A stretch of 41,679 nucleotides of DNA, taken from an uncultured Hellea sp. (GTDB lineage: Bacteria > Pseudomonadota > Alphaproteobacteria > Caulobacterales > Maricaulaceae). The position numbers and the translations under genes are program-made. Numbering within the stretch: position 1 is the stretch's first letter; every line of letters starts with the position of its first letter. The notes below the pieces were generated by a model. It searched no databases and was not told the DNA's origin. It saw only the letters and a list, made by a program, of their open reading frames with translations. Location: the NCBI GenBank assembly GCA_938007935.1, contig CALLMD010000025.1, positions 1-41,679 of the forward strand, in the 5' to 3' direction. Positions 7,166 through 16,176 of this stretch are shown here, piece after piece.

Positions 7166-8461
7166 GTGGCCAAGGGATTGAATTTATTGAAGCGCTTTCA
7201 TGCGTCGGAAGAAGGCGCGACTAGCGTTGTTTTAGCAATATCACTAACAGCAATTGTTGGTGCATTTGGACTTATGACAGAGGTCGGATTCTGGCGTTAC
7301 AAAAAGTCTAATATCCAATCAACGGCTGATATGGCCGCATTGGCTGGAGCCTATCAATATATTATTGAGCAGGATAAACGCATGGCACGAGTCGCAGCAT
7401 TTGCGGATGCCGCGGATAATGATTTCGATTCGTCTGCTGGTAATTTGGCGGTTAATATCCCACCATTAAATGGTGATTATGTAGATGAAGAAGCCATTCA
7501 GGTGGTCATCACGCAGGAAATTCCAACGTTTATTTCCCATATATTCTTAAATGAACCCGTGAGTACGACGGTATCCGCAGTGGCGAAGCTGGGGGGACAA
7601 TCGTCTCTTTCATGTGTATTATCATTGGCGGATAGCGGGACGTCTATTTCCGTGGGCGGTAATGTATCTGTCAATTTGAATGGATGTGGTATTCATGCGA
7701 ATTCGACGGGTTCAAATGCGATTGATGCATTTGGTAATGTGACCATTACGGCTGCATGTCTATCAGCAGGTGGGGGCATTGATTTTTCTGGGCGGGTGCT
7801 TGATTTAGATGAATGTAGTGCGCCGCGAGAAAATCAGCCAGAGATAGAAGACCCTTATGCTGATGTTGAAGTGCCAGCTGGCGTGGCAGGAATGCCATGC
7901 ACTAACGCATTTACTGTAGGTAATGGAAATAACGCGCAGGTTGTCATGCCTGATCCGGCAATGTTCGGTGGGACAGTTAAATTGTGTAATAACAATCTTA
8001 CAATTCGAGGCGTAGTCGACCTTGAGCCAGGCACCTATATATTTGACGGCACTGAAATTGATTTCGCCTCACATGGACAGTTGATTGGTGATGATGTTAC
8101 TTTGATTTTCATGAATGACGCTGAAATTGATAGTGTAAATGGGAATAATACTATTGATTTATCGCCGCCAACAACAGGTGATTACGCTGGTATTGTTTTG
8201 TATGGGGATAGACATACCATGAATAATGCTAATTGGAGTTTTCAAGGTAATGCGGATGTTTCTTTTACCGGCGTAGTTTATTTGCCGACCCTTGATGTTG
8301 ACTATGGTGGTGGGGCAGGCACAAACTCAACTGAGTGTACCCAGATTGTCGCGAATACAGTTAATTTCATTGGTAATTCGGGATTTAATTCAAATTGCGA
8401 TGCCTGGGGCACGCGAGATATTATTGGCGGCGCTTTTACAACTGTTCAGTTGGTGGAGTAA
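7166..8461 (+). CDS. TadG-like pilus assembly protein with beta-helix-like C-terminus
   Basis: About 431 residues. The N-terminal region (FHASEEGATSVVLAISLTAI, then a single membrane helix and QSTADMAALAGA) is the TadE/TadG-type pseudopilin segment that anchors these proteins in the inner membrane. The rest (about 145-430) is Gly/Asn/Asp-rich with repeating short strands (GGNVSVNLNGCGI, GNVTITAAC, NNLTIRGVVDLEPGTY, GQLIGDDVTLIF), suggesting a right-handed beta-helix-like exported domain; cysteines are scattered through it. The frame is open from a TTG at 7154, but TGAGG lies six bases ahead of the GTG at 7166, so I choose GTG. First of three adjacent TadE/G-like genes (gaps of 5 and 1 bases), clearly one operon. 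Confidence 0.75.
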   Translation: MAKGLNLLKRFHASEEGATSVVLAISLTAIVGAFGLMTEVGFWRYKKSNIQSTADMAALAGAYQYIIEQDKRMARVAAFADAADNDFDSSAGNLAVNIPPLNGDYVDEEAIQVVITQEIPTFISHIFLNEPVSTTVSAVAKLGGQSSLSCVLSLADSGTSISVGGNVSVNLNGCGIHANSTGSNAIDAFGNVTITAACLSAGGGIDFSGRVLDLDECSAPRENQPEIEDPYADVEVPAGVAGMPCTNAFTVGNGNNAQVVMPDPAMFGGTVKLCNNNLTIRGVVDLEPGTYIFDGTEIDFASHGQLIGDDVTLIFMNDAEIDSVNGNNTIDLSPPTTGDYAGIVLYGDRHTMNNANWSFQGNADVSFTGVVYLPTLDVDYGGGAGTNSTECTQIVANTVNFIGNSGFNSNCDAWGTRDIIGGAFTTVQLVE

Positions 8462-8466
8462 GCGTT

Positions 8467-8964
8467 ATGTTTAAGGCTTTGAAATTTCTTAAAAATGAGA
8501 GCGGCGCAATCGCCGTTGAAACGGCTCTCGTAACACCCTTTTTAATCTTTGCCTTATTAAGAGCGACTGATGTCGCGTTGCAAGTGCATACGGGTCAACA
8601 AATGGCCAAAGCGACAAAAAGCGGCATTCAATATGTTGTAAATGGTGGACGTGACGAGGTGTCGATCCGAAGCATTGTCCAAGATTCTTTTAGCCAAAGA
8701 ATTGTTGATGATAATCTTTTGATCACGGCTTATTGTGGCTGCATCAGCGAAAACCCCACTCCAGATGGCGGGGAAGCGGCAGATGATGAGGTCGGCGGAA
8801 CCTATGTTAAGTTTCAAACGCAAATTAGCGATAACATGTGTGTAGCCGCTTGTGATTCAAGCAGCCAAGTTTCAGCCTTAATCGAGATAGATTTTACGCA
8901 TAATATTTCAGGAATTATGACGAAACCTAAGATGCGGACTCGCCTACAAACGAGAGTTCAATAA
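8467..8964 (+). CDS. TadE-like pseudopilin
   Basis: A 165-residue protein with the classic TadE layout: a short basic leader (MFKALKFLKNE), then SGAIAVETALVTPFLIFALL, a cleavable or anchoring hydrophobic helix, and a soluble domain containing four cysteines in pairs (YCGC and MCVAAC). TadE-like minor pseudopilins help build Flp-type pili and are processed at the G/E boundary before the helix. The frame extends upstream to 8395 inside the previous gene, but the ATG at 8467 with GGAG ahead of it and the KNESGAIAVE motif position fix the start. Middle gene of the three-gene Tad-like operon. Confidence 0.8.
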   Translation: MFKALKFLKNESGAIAVETALVTPFLIFALLRATDVALQVHTGQQMAKATKSGIQYVVNGGRDEVSIRSIVQDSFSQRIVDDNLLITAYCGCISENPTPDGGEAADDEVGGTYVKFQTQISDNMCVAACDSSSQVSALIEIDFTHNISGIMTKPKMRTRLQTRVQ

Positions 8965-8965
8965 A

Positions 8966-9376
8966 ATGTTAGGGCGCGTTTCTGCGAAATATTATTTAAA
9001 GGATGAGTCTGGAAGTAATGCCGTTGAGGCAGCTTTCTGTCTTCCAATTGTTCTCTTATTAATCTTCGCATGTTTTCAATATGGATTGTTTTTCCAAAAT
9101 GCTTCGGAGGTGAATCATAAATTCGACCAAGTCGCTCGTGAAGTTGTGTTGCTTGAAAACCCGTCGCAATCTGAAATCGAAAACCTTATCGGAAGCTTTT
9201 ATCCAAGCGATTCAAATGACGTGACGTATAATGTTTCCATGGTCGAAAAATACGATCAAAATTTTGCTGATATTAGTGTCAATTATGCTTACACTGTAGC
9301 TCTACCATTTGATAAAGAATATGAAATGAAAACGAGTTATCAGAACTTAGTTATGTTGACGACTGAATTTGAGTAG
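8966..9376 (+). CDS. TadE-like pseudopilin
   Basis: A 136-residue TadE-family protein: leader MLGRVSAKYYLKDE, then SGSNAVEAAFCLPIVLLLIF as the hydrophobic helix, then a soluble domain without obvious motifs. It begins one base after the preceding stop codon, so translation is probably coupled. Its 3' end overlaps the convergent purN gene by 26 bases. No prepilin peptidase, ATPase (TadA) or secretin (RcpA) gene lies in the window, so if these three proteins take part in a Flp/Tad pilus the machine is encoded elsewhere. Confidence 0.8.
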   Translation: MLGRVSAKYYLKDESGSNAVEAAFCLPIVLLLIFACFQYGLFFQNASEVNHKFDQVAREVVLLENPSQSEIENLIGSFYPSDSNDVTYNVSMVEKYDQNFADISVNYAYTVALPFDKEYEMKTSYQNLVMLTTEFE

Positions 9377-9938
9377 CAACTAATTTTAAGGCGTCTGGAT
9401 AGGTCGCTTGTTCGATAGGTAGTAAACGTTCAGCCAGACTATTTGGCGTATCATTGGGTAAAACTTTCATACGGCTTTGTAATATAGTCTCACCAGCATC
9501 AAGTTCGGCCGTTACATAATGAACAGTGCAGCCATGCTCTTTATCCCCCGCCTCTAATGCACGCTCATGTGTGTTTAGACCTTTATATTTTGGGAGTAGG
9601 GAGGGATGAATATTCAAAAGGCGCCCTTCCCAGCGCGAAACAAACCAGGGCGTTAAAACGCGCATAAATCCTGCGCAGCAGATGAGTTCAATCTTGGCTT
9701 CTTTGAGCACAGCATCTAATGCAGCCTCAAATTGTTTGCGGTTCTTGAAATCTCTGTGATCGATGGCAAGGGCCATAATGCCCAAGTCTTTTGCCTTATC
9801 CAAGCCAGCAGCGTCGAGGTTGTTGGAGATGACAAGATTAATCTGCGCAGGATAATTTTTACCCTTTGACGCTTTTACAAGAGAAACCATATTGGAACCA
9901 CGGCCTGAAATCAGGACGGCGGTTCTGATCTTACGCAT
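9351..9938 (-). CDS. purN: Phosphoribosylglycinamide formyltransferase
   Basis: The 195-residue GAR transformylase of purine synthesis, transferring a formyl group from 10-formyltetrahydrofolate to GAR in the cytosol. Visible: the N-terminal ISGRGSNM loop, CAGFMRVL, the active-site block [20 protein letters not shown] with its Asn/His, and [18 protein letters not shown] start it at the ATG at 9938 ([11 protein letters not shown]), which overlaps the end of purM by eight bases and gives the normal family N-terminus; the frame open to 9983 would add 15 residues inside purM. Its 3' end overlaps the third Tad-like gene. Confidence 0.95.
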   Translation of the reverse strand: MRKIRTAVLISGRGSNMVSLVKASKGKNYPAQINLVISNNLDAAGLDKAKDLGIMALAIDHRDFKNRKQFEAALDAVLKEAKIELICCAGFMRVLTPWFVSRWEGRLLNIHPSLLPKYKGLNTHERALEAGDKEHGCTVHYVTAELDAGETILQSRMKVLPNDTPNSLAERLLPIEQATYPDALKLVATQIQSST

Positions 9939-10950
9939 TGGCGAGTTGTCCGATAACCCAAGCTTTTTCGCCAGCGGCCTCAAGCTTTTCTAATATGGTT
10001 GTCATATTCTCCACCTTTACGGCCAATACAAGACCGACGCCGCAATTAAAGGCGCGCTGCATTTCATCTTCTGCGACATTGCCCGTTTTCTGAAGCCAAT
10101 TAAACACCTCTGGCCTATCCCATGACCCCATATCAATATCAGCTTTAAGAGATTTAGGGAGCATGCGCGGTGTGTTCTCGGTTAAGCCGCCGCCCGTTAT
10201 ATGGGCGAGGCCACTAATTAGACCGTCTGTCATGAGCGGGAGGATTGATGAGATATATATTTTTGTTGGCGTAATGAGCGCTTGGCCTAATGTCTGACCT
10301 TTAGAGAAGGGGGATGGGTCTTGCCAAGACAGGCCTGAGAGCTCAACGATTTTGCGTATCAGAGAATATCCGTTTGAGTGCGGTCCGCTAGAGGCAACTC
10401 CGATGAGAGGGTCGCCCGCCGCCATATCATTATGTCTTGGAAGCATTTGATCGCGTTCGACTGCGCCAACAACAAAACCAGCTAAATCGAAATCACCTGC
10501 TTCATACATGCCGGGCATTTCAGCTGTTTCGCCGCCAATAAGGGCCGCGCCAGATTGCTTGCAACCTTCAGCGATGCCTTCCACCACGGCAACGGCTTTG
10601 TCTGTTTCCAAATGTCCCGTAGCGAAATAGTCGAGGAAGAAAAGCGGCTCAGCGCCATTGGCAAGGATATCATTGACGCACATGGCGACAAGATCAATTC
10701 CAACGGTGTTTAAAATGCCTGTATCAATAGCGATACGAAGTTTTGTACCAACGCCATCCGTCCCTGAAATTAAAACAGGGTCATTAAAGCCAGCCGCTTT
10801 TAGATCAAATGCGCCTCCGAAGCCGCCAATAGACCCATCAGCCCCGATGCGCCGTGTTGCCTTTACAAGCGGCTTAATGCGGTCAACTAGGCGGTCGCCC
10901 TCATCAATATTGACGCCCGCATCAGCGTAAGTGAGGCCTTTTTTGCTCAT
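9931..10950 (-). CDS. purM: Phosphoribosylformylglycinamidine cyclo-ligase (AIR synthetase)
   Basis: A 339-residue PurM, which closes the imidazole ring (FGAM to AIR, ATP-dependent), the step two after PurN. Visible: [15 protein letters not shown] at the N-terminus, the ATP-site segment [26 protein letters not shown] and the glycine-rich [14 protein letters not shown]. Overlap with purN by eight bases indicates a two-gene operon transcribed leftwards. The 123 bases to the divergent DUF2066 gene must hold promoters for both directions. Confidence 0.96.
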   Translation of the reverse strand: MSKKGLTYADAGVNIDEGDRLVDRIKPLVKATRRIGADGSIGGFGGAFDLKAAGFNDPVLISGTDGVGTKLRIAIDTGILNTVGIDLVAMCVNDILANGAEPLFFLDYFATGHLETDKAVAVVEGIAEGCKQSGAALIGGETAEMPGMYEAGDFDLAGFVVGAVERDQMLPRHNDMAAGDPLIGVASSGPHSNGYSLIRKIVELSGLSWQDPSPFSKGQTLGQALITPTKIYISSILPLMTDGLISGLAHITGGGLTENTPRMLPKSLKADIDMGSWDRPEVFNWLQKTGNVAEDEMQRAFNCGVGLVLAVKVENMTTILEKLEAAGEKAWVIGQLANA

Positions 10951-11073
10951 GATAGAATCTTTCTCTTTTTGGGCGGGTTAGAACCTTATAATGGCCATAG
11001 TTTCAAGGCCAATACTGTAATTTGGAGGCTTATACCCCTTTGCAAATTATGGAAAGCGGGCTATCGCGGATTT

Positions 11074-12111
11074 ATGAAACATATTTTGACGACATTTATC
11101 GGTTTTATTCTCACGTTTATGGCGAGTTTGGCTTTTGCGGCTGATCCTTTTACCGTCGTTGGCATTCCGGTGGACGCCACTGGGGAGACGCCGATTGAAG
11201 CCCAAACGCTCGCTATTCAAGATGGTCAGGCCCGCGCCGCCAAAGCTATCGTCGAGCGGCTGACTCTCGCGGGTGAACGCGCTGTGCGGCCTATGGCGCC
11301 TATTGAAGTGGAAACCGCCGCTAAAATGATACGCGCATTAGAGATCGCGAATGAGAAGAGATCTAATAATCGTTACTTAGGTGATATCACGGTTGCCTTT
11401 AACCCAAGCGAAGTTCAAAAATATCTGAAAGCCAATGGGCTTAATATGGTCGCAACGCAGGCCAGAACGCGTTTGGTTCTTCCTGTTTTAGAAGGGCAGC
11501 CTTTATGGTCGATGAACCCTTGGGCTTTAGTTTGGCAAGATGGCCGTTATAGCCATGCGCTCACGCCAATAAAATCTTTGGGATTAGGTGAGGGGGACGA
11601 CAGCTTGATTTCCAGCTCCGAAGCTAGCGCTATGGATATTAATGCGCTTAAGCGTGTCGGAAGCCGCTTTGGCGTCGATCAAATTTTGATTGTCGGCACA
11701 TCTGGCGGTTTAACGGCGAATGTTACGGATATTGCTTTGGATACAGGACAGAAACGGGATTTGGGTTTTGTAAGCGGCGCTGATTTTCAAGACCTTGCAA
11801 ATCAAGTCGTTGGAAACCTAGAAGCCGATTGGAAGCAGGCTTCGGTAAGTACAGCAGAAAACGCCGTCTCTATGGCAGTCTCGGTTTTATATGATGGGCA
11901 TAGTGAATGGTTGCGCCTTAAAGACGCGATTAATGGCTCAGCGCAAATACAAGATGCGAGGCTGGACGCTCTATCTAAAGACGGCGCGCTAATGACCATC
12001 ACCTATGGCGGAGATATGGCGCGTCTTCGAAATGAGCTTTCGTTTAAAGGGGTGGATGTGCGTAATGATCCTAGCCTTGGCGTTGTCTTAGCCCGCACAG
12101 GTCGTTTTTAG
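11074..12111 (+). CDS. DUF2066 domain-containing exported protein
   Basis: A 345-residue protein with a signal peptide (MKHILTTFIGFILTFMASLA, cleavage after FAA) and the features of the DUF2066 family: VVGIPVDATGETPIEAQTLA and DGQARAAKAIVERLT near the N-terminus and a TLVLPVL-like segment (TRLVLPVLEGQPLW) in the middle. The frame is open from 10969, but the ATG at 11074 gives the signal peptide directly. DUF2066 genes sit beside purM and hdaA in many proteobacteria; the function is not established. The stop codon is five bases before hdaA, so the two are co-transcribed. Confidence 0.85.
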   Translation: MKHILTTFIGFILTFMASLAFAADPFTVVGIPVDATGETPIEAQTLAIQDGQARAAKAIVERLTLAGERAVRPMAPIEVETAAKMIRALEIANEKRSNNRYLGDITVAFNPSEVQKYLKANGLNMVATQARTRLVLPVLEGQPLWSMNPWALVWQDGRYSHALTPIKSLGLGEGDDSLISSSEASAMDINALKRVGSRFGVDQILIVGTSGGLTANVTDIALDTGQKRDLGFVSGADFQDLANQVVGNLEADWKQASVSTAENAVSMAVSVLYDGHSEWLRLKDAINGSAQIQDARLDALSKDGALMTITYGGDMARLRNELSFKGVDVRNDPSLGVVLARTGRF

Positions 12112-12116
12112 GTGAG

Positions 12117-12713
12117 GTGAGCAAACTTCCTCAAATACCGCTCGACCTTACGCCCACGCCTCAACATAGTTTTGATAATCTGATTATTAGTGACTGCAAT
12201 CAAGATGCCGTAAAGACCATCAGGGCTTGGCCAAAATGGCCATCACCTGTTCTGCTGTTATTGGGCCCAAGCGGCAGTGGTAAAACTCATATTGGGCAGG
12301 CTTGGCGCGCCGAGACAGGAGGCCTTCTTGTCGATAATGCCACGTCTTTTGATGAGGCAGAGCTATTTGCTATTTTCAATGCGGCACTGAACGGGGATAT
12401 AAAAGGGTTGCTGCTTACAGCAGATGAGGTGCCAGAGCATTGGAACATTACCATGCCAGACTTAAATTCTCGTCTTTCCAACACGCCTATTGTGAGCTTG
12501 AAAGAACATGATGATGCCATCCTTGAGCCCATATTGCGTAAGCTATTCGAGGACCGTGGCCGCGCTGTAACATCTGATGTTGTAACCTACATTTTGAAAT
12601 ATCAGGAACGCTCTGTACCATCTTTAAAGGCAATCGCTTTTAAGCTTGATCAGGCTGCTCAAAGCCAAAAAGTGGATTTGACAAAGTCCTTTGCGGCAAA
12701 AAATCTGAACTAA
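12117..12713 (+). CDS. hdaA: DnaA-homologous regulator HdaA (Hda-like)
   Basis: A 198-residue relative of the DnaA AAA+ domain. HdaA, with the replication clamp, stimulates ATP hydrolysis by DnaA and prevents re-initiation. Visible: QIPLDLTPTPQHSFDNL, the QL/IPLDL N-terminal clamp-binding element at residues 5-10, Walker A LGPSGSGKTHIGQAW, a Walker-B-like LLLTADEVP, and the sensor/arginine region ILRKLFEDRGRAV. It starts with GTG, five bases after the DUF2066 stop. Gene order DUF2066-hdaA near purM is typical for the class. The Walker B acidic pair is poorly preserved, as in many Hda proteins. Its stop codon overlaps that of the convergent SDR gene. Confidence 0.88.
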   Translation: MSKLPQIPLDLTPTPQHSFDNLIISDCNQDAVKTIRAWPKWPSPVLLLLGPSGSGKTHIGQAWRAETGGLLVDNATSFDEAELFAIFNAALNGDIKGLLLTADEVPEHWNITMPDLNSRLSNTPIVSLKEHDDAILEPILRKLFEDRGRAVTSDVVTYILKYQERSVPSLKAIAFKLDQAAQSQKVDLTKSFAAKNLN

Positions 12714-13456
12714 AAGGGTATTTTCTTACCTGCCCAATCAAGCAAGTGCCCGCTATCAGAAATCGAGGCACTATCAATCACAGATAAGAGTTTATGCGCG
12801 CTATCTTCGGGCGTGAATAATTTTCCTTGTGGTACATTGGACTGGAAGGGCTTTGACAAAGCCGTATCGACAGTTCCCGGATGAAGGCCCATTATAACGC
12901 AGTCTTTGAACCGCCTATTATGCTCGATTGCCAAAGTTTTTATGACCATATTAAGGGCTGCTTTTGACGCGCGGTAAGCATACCACCCACCAAGCCTATT
13001 ATCCGAAATAGACCCAACCCGCGCAGAAAGCGCGCAAAAAACAGTTTTTTTATCTCGGCGCATAAGCGGTAAAAAATATTTAGCGGTTACAGCAGGGCCT
13101 ATTGTATTCACAGCAAAACTTTTTTGAAAACCGTCAGCCGTTATGGCCCGCATGTTTTTCTCAGGACTAATATCAGGCCCGTGCAGTAATCCAGTTGCGG
13201 TGATGACCAGATCAAAAGGCCCTGATTTACTTAATGTATGAGCGGCATTAGACACAATGTTTTCATCGGTAAAGTCGAATGCCATCGGTTCAACTTTCGG
13301 AGATGGATGTGTGGAGCCTTGTCGAGAGAGCGCAAAGATTTCATCAATTTGGGTCGAGCCCAATAGGGCCTTAATCAATGCCTTGCCTATGCCGCCCGTT
13401 GCGCCAATGACGATAACTTTCAAACTATCGCCCATTGAAGGCAAAAGCGTATTCAT
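12710..13456 (-). CDS. SDR family NAD(P)-dependent oxidoreductase
   Basis: A 248-residue short-chain dehydrogenase/reductase. Visible: the nucleotide-binding GATGGIGKALI near residues 18-28, LSARVGSISD with the active-site serine, and YAYRASKAALN with the catalytic Tyr and Lys (YxxxK). The closest architectural match is the CsgA-like SDR group. GGAG lies six bases in front of the ATG at 13456. It overlaps the preceding DUF2256 gene by four bases (ATGA), so the two are translated together; this DUF2256-SDR pairing is seen in other bacteria, often near photolyase genes, although no photolyase is present here. Substrate unknown. Confidence 0.85.
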   Translation of the reverse strand: MNTLLPSMGDSLKVIVIGATGGIGKALIKALLGSTQIDEIFALSRQGSTHPSPKVEPMAFDFTDENIVSNAAHTLSKSGPFDLVITATGLLHGPDISPEKNMRAITADGFQKSFAVNTIGPAVTAKYFLPLMRRDKKTVFCALSARVGSISDNRLGGWYAYRASKAALNMVIKTLAIEHNRRFKDCVIMGLHPGTVDTALSKPFQSNVPQGKLFTPEDSAHKLLSVIDSASISDSGHLLDWAGKKIPF

Positions 13457-13590
13457 GATTTGCTCCGCTTACATTTTTTGGAGCAATAAAGAACGTCATT
13501 CCATACGTGTTCCCATTTTTTACGCCAGTTAAAGGGCCGCTTACATTGTAGGCAAATCTTTGACGGTAGATTTAGTTTTTTGTGAGCCAT
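13453..13590 (-). CDS. DUF2256 small zinc-ribbon-like protein
   Basis: A 45-residue gene that is easy to miss. Read on the minus strand from the ATG at 13590 it gives MAHKKLNLPSKICLQCKRPF, then NWRKKWEHVWNDVLYCSKKC and a basic tail KRSKS. This is the DUF2256 pattern: Lys-rich start, LP.KIC..C.RPF.WRKKW, W..V.YCS..C, with four cysteines in two CxxC/CxxxC pairs likely to bind zinc. Its TGA overlaps the ATG of the SDR gene by four bases. The ribosome-binding site is weak and close to the ATG. The family has no known function; the conserved pairing with SDRs is the best clue. Confidence 0.88.
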   Translation of the reverse strand: MAHKKLNLPSKICLQCKRPFNWRKKWEHVWNDVLYCSKKCKRSKS

Positions 13591-13635
13591 GCCTTAATTA
13601 CGTGTTCACCTAACTATGAGATTGAGCGGTAAGGT

Positions 13636-14286
13636 TTAAAACGGGCAGGGGCTTTCAAACTCAATCCAGTCTCCGCCGGTTGGGCGGCGTAGTTTGAGCC
13701 TTTCTGCGTGCAGCTGTAAGCGAGTTGCTTGGGCAAAGACCTCGTCTGAGGCATAGAGACGGTCGCCTAGAATTGCATGACCTATTGCAAGCATATGAAC
13801 TCTTAATTGATGAGAACGCCCTGTTTTGGGGGTGAGTAATATACGAGTTGCCGCGCTTTCGCGTTCAATGACTTGCCATGTGGTTTGGGAAGGCTTGCCA
13901 TTTTCATGACATACCATTTGCTTAGGTCTGTTCGGCCAGTCTGTTATGAGAGGGAGGTCGATAATACCTTTATTTTGTTCAGTTTGACCTGCCACACGCG
14001 CAATATAGCTCTTCTCGATTATTCTCTTTTCAAATTGGAGGCCCAGGTGGCGCTGGGCATGGGGGCGCCTTGCGAAAACCATAAGGCCCGATGTCGCCAT
14101 ATCGAGCCGGTGCACGGTGAGGGCATCAGGATGATCCGCTCTAATGCGGGCTTCTAGGCAATCAGGCTCTGTTTTTCCAGGTACGCTGAGTAGGCCAGAA
14201 GGTTTTTCAACTATGATAATGTCATCATCAATATGGAGATAGGTAAGGGGTGATTGCGGCGGAGCGTAGATAAACTCCCTAATCAC
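13636..14286 (-). CDS. rluA: RluA-type pseudouridine synthase
   Basis: A 216-residue pseudouridine synthase matching E. coli RluA closely in length and order of motifs: VEKPSGLLSVPG, the catalytic block VHRLDMATSGL with the active-site Asp, LPLITDWPNRPKQMV, and TGRSHQLRVHMLAIGHAILG. RluA modifies U746 of 23S rRNA and U32 of certain tRNAs. The start codon overlaps the rnd stop codon by four bases (ATGA), so the gene is translated with rnd. There is no N-terminal S4 domain, as expected for RluA. Confidence 0.92.
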   Translation of the reverse strand: MIREFIYAPPQSPLTYLHIDDDIIIVEKPSGLLSVPGKTEPDCLEARIRADHPDALTVHRLDMATSGLMVFARRPHAQRHLGLQFEKRIIEKSYIARVAGQTEQNKGIIDLPLITDWPNRPKQMVCHENGKPSQTTWQVIERESAATRILLTPKTGRSHQLRVHMLAIGHAILGDRLYASDEVFAQATRLQLHAERLKLRRPTGGDWIEFESPCPF

Positions 14287-15437
14287 TTTATATCTTTCGC
14301 TACGACCTCACGTCCTTCCAGGCTTAGCGCGATTTTTCCATCGAGCATTTTAAGCGCGTCATCCCCAAAAATTTTCTTACGCCACCCTTTTAAGGCCGCA
14401 ACATCTGCTTTGGCTCCAAAAGCGGCGAGTTGTTCTATGTCGCCATTATTGGCGACCATACGCGGCGCAACATCAACATATTCCGTGCGCAATCTCAGGA
14501 GCGTTTTTAGCATTTCAATCGTCGGCCCTAAATTTGGGGGCATATGTTTAGCCTTTGGAATACGAGGGGCATAATCATCAGCGTTTGCAATTGCGGCATT
14601 AATAGCTTCAACTAAAGCCTTGGCGCTTCTCGATTTTTCAAAACCGCGGGGTATGCCTCTCAGTTTGGCTAGCGCTTCAAGATCTTTGGGTTTTTGCTGC
14701 GCGAGATCGTAGAGTGCATCGTCTTTAAGCACGCGTCGCCGCGGTATATTCTTATTTATGGCTTCGCGTTCTCGCCAAGCGGCGGCGGCTTTTAAAGCGG
14801 CTAAATAGGGTTTTCTGGGATTTCGAATTTTTAGGCGCTCCCAGGCTGCTTCGGGTTCAAATGTATAGAGTCTTTCATCCATCTGCGGGGTCATCTCTTC
14901 TTTGACCCAATCAAGCCTGTTTTTTGATTCTAGCTCTTTCACCATAGACGGGTAAAAGTCCCTTAGGTGCGTGACATCTGCCAAGGCGTAAGAGAGCTGT
15001 TTGTCTGAAAGTGGTCGGCGGGACCAGTCTGTAAAGCGCGCGCCTTTATCGAGATTAATATCAAGCCTACCTTTGACAAGTGCGCCATAACCGACGCTAT
15101 CACCATAGCCCAAAGCCATTGCTGCAATTTGCGTGTCGAAGACATTTTTTGGGACGGCTTTGCAGAGCTCGTAGAAAATTTCCATATCTTGCCGCGCGGC
15201 ATGTAGAACTTTTATGATGTTTTCATCTAATAAAATTGCGTTAAATGGCGCGAGATCGATTCCCTTTGCAAGTGGGTCGATAATGGCCTCATCCGTATCT
15301 GTTGCGACCTGAATGAGGCAAAGAATGGAGTAAAATGTGCTCTCGCGCATAAACTCCGTGTCAACGCAGATAAAAGGCTTTTTTGAAGCTTCTGCGCAAA
15401 AGGCATCAAGCTCAGCCTGAGTTGAAATAACATGCAT
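14283..15437 (-). CDS. rnd: Ribonuclease D
   Basis: A 384-residue 3'-to-5' exoribonuclease trimming tRNA and other small RNA precursors. The DEDD catalytic residues are visible: VDTEFMRE at the N-terminus, HAARQDMEIFYEL, and SYALADVTHLRDFY with the Tyr/Asp of the third Exo motif; an HRDC domain follows (about 205-290, including KPKDLEALAKLRGIPRG). I start at the ATG at 15437 (MHVISTQAEL), seven bases after the DLH stop codon; the frame extends upstream to 15497 inside that gene. No strong Shine-Dalgarno sequence is seen, suggesting translational coupling. Operon DLH-rnd-rluA. Confidence 0.93.
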   Translation of the reverse strand: MHVISTQAELDAFCAEASKKPFICVDTEFMRESTFYSILCLIQVATDTDEAIIDPLAKGIDLAPFNAILLDENIIKVLHAARQDMEIFYELCKAVPKNVFDTQIAAMALGYGDSVGYGALVKGRLDINLDKGARFTDWSRRPLSDKQLSYALADVTHLRDFYPSMVKELESKNRLDWVKEEMTPQMDERLYTFEPEAAWERLKIRNPRKPYLAALKAAAAWREREAINKNIPRRRVLKDDALYDLAQQKPKDLEALAKLRGIPRGFEKSRSAKALVEAINAAIANADDYAPRIPKAKHMPPNLGPTIEMLKTLLRLRTEYVDVAPRMVANNGDIEQLAAFGAKADVAALKGWRKKIFGDDALKMLDGKIALSLEGREVVAKDIK

Positions 15438-15444
15438 AAGGTTG

Positions 15445-16176
15445 TTAGCTAACCCCGTGATGTTCAAAAACTTCAGCCAACAGGTCAAGGGTTGCATTCC
15501 ATGCTCGTCTTTCGCTGTCCGGATTATGCTTTAAAGTGCCATCTCCGCTATCTACGCCAGGGACCATAAACGCATGTGTTGTCTGGCCATATGCGTGAAG
15601 TTGCCAATCACATTTAGCTTTGGCCATTTCTTTCCCGATTTCGGCGACATGTTCAGGCGGAGCCATAGGGTCATCCCAGCCATGGGCAATTAAGACCTTT
15701 GATTTGATTTTTTTGGTTGGATAGTCTGGCGCATCGAGCAAACCATGAAAGCTAATAGCCGCTTTCAAGTCTAAACCTGCGCGCGCCATATCTAAGGTGC
15801 AAAGGCCGCCAAAGCAGAACCCCATTGCAGCCATCGCTTTTTCGTCCACTTCTGGCATGTTGCCCGCGGCTTTCATGCCTGCTTTCAGGCGTTTTAGTAG
15901 TGCTTTTCTATCATCCTTAAGCGGCATCATAAGGCCTTGCTTTTCTTCAACAGTTTCAGGAAGCACGCCGTCTCCATAATTATCCATACAAAAGCCAACA
16001 TACCCTAAAGCCGCCATTTGTACGGCGGCCCCTTGGGCAAAATTATCAAGTCCGCTCCATGCATGGTTTATAAGAACGCAGGGTTTAGGATCGGCAAAGC
16101 TCTCATCCCAAGCCATATATCCAATGCAAGTTTGCTTGCCATCTTTATATTCAACGGGTTTCGTCGTAATATTCAT
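15445..16176 (-). CDS. Dienelactone hydrolase family protein
   Basis: A 243-residue alpha/beta-hydrolase of the dienelactone hydrolase family. The nucleophile elbow reads GFCFGGLC (cysteine nucleophile, as in true DLHs), with an Asp in HGWDDPMAP and the catalytic His in TTHAFMVPG. Cytosolic, no signal peptide. True dienelactone hydrolase acts in chloroaromatic degradation, but most family members have other, unknown ester or lactone substrates; no aromatic-degradation genes are nearby. First gene of the leftward operon with rnd and rluA. Confidence 0.88.
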   Translation of the reverse strand: MNITTKPVEYKDGKQTCIGYMAWDESFADPKPCVLINHAWSGLDNFAQGAAVQMAALGYVGFCMDNYGDGVLPETVEEKQGLMMPLKDDRKALLKRLKAGMKAAGNMPEVDEKAMAAMGFCFGGLCTLDMARAGLDLKAAISFHGLLDAPDYPTKKIKSKVLIAHGWDDPMAPPEHVAEIGKEMAKAKCDWQLHAYGQTTHAFMVPGVDSGDGTLKHNPDSERRAWNATLDLLAEVFEHHGVS

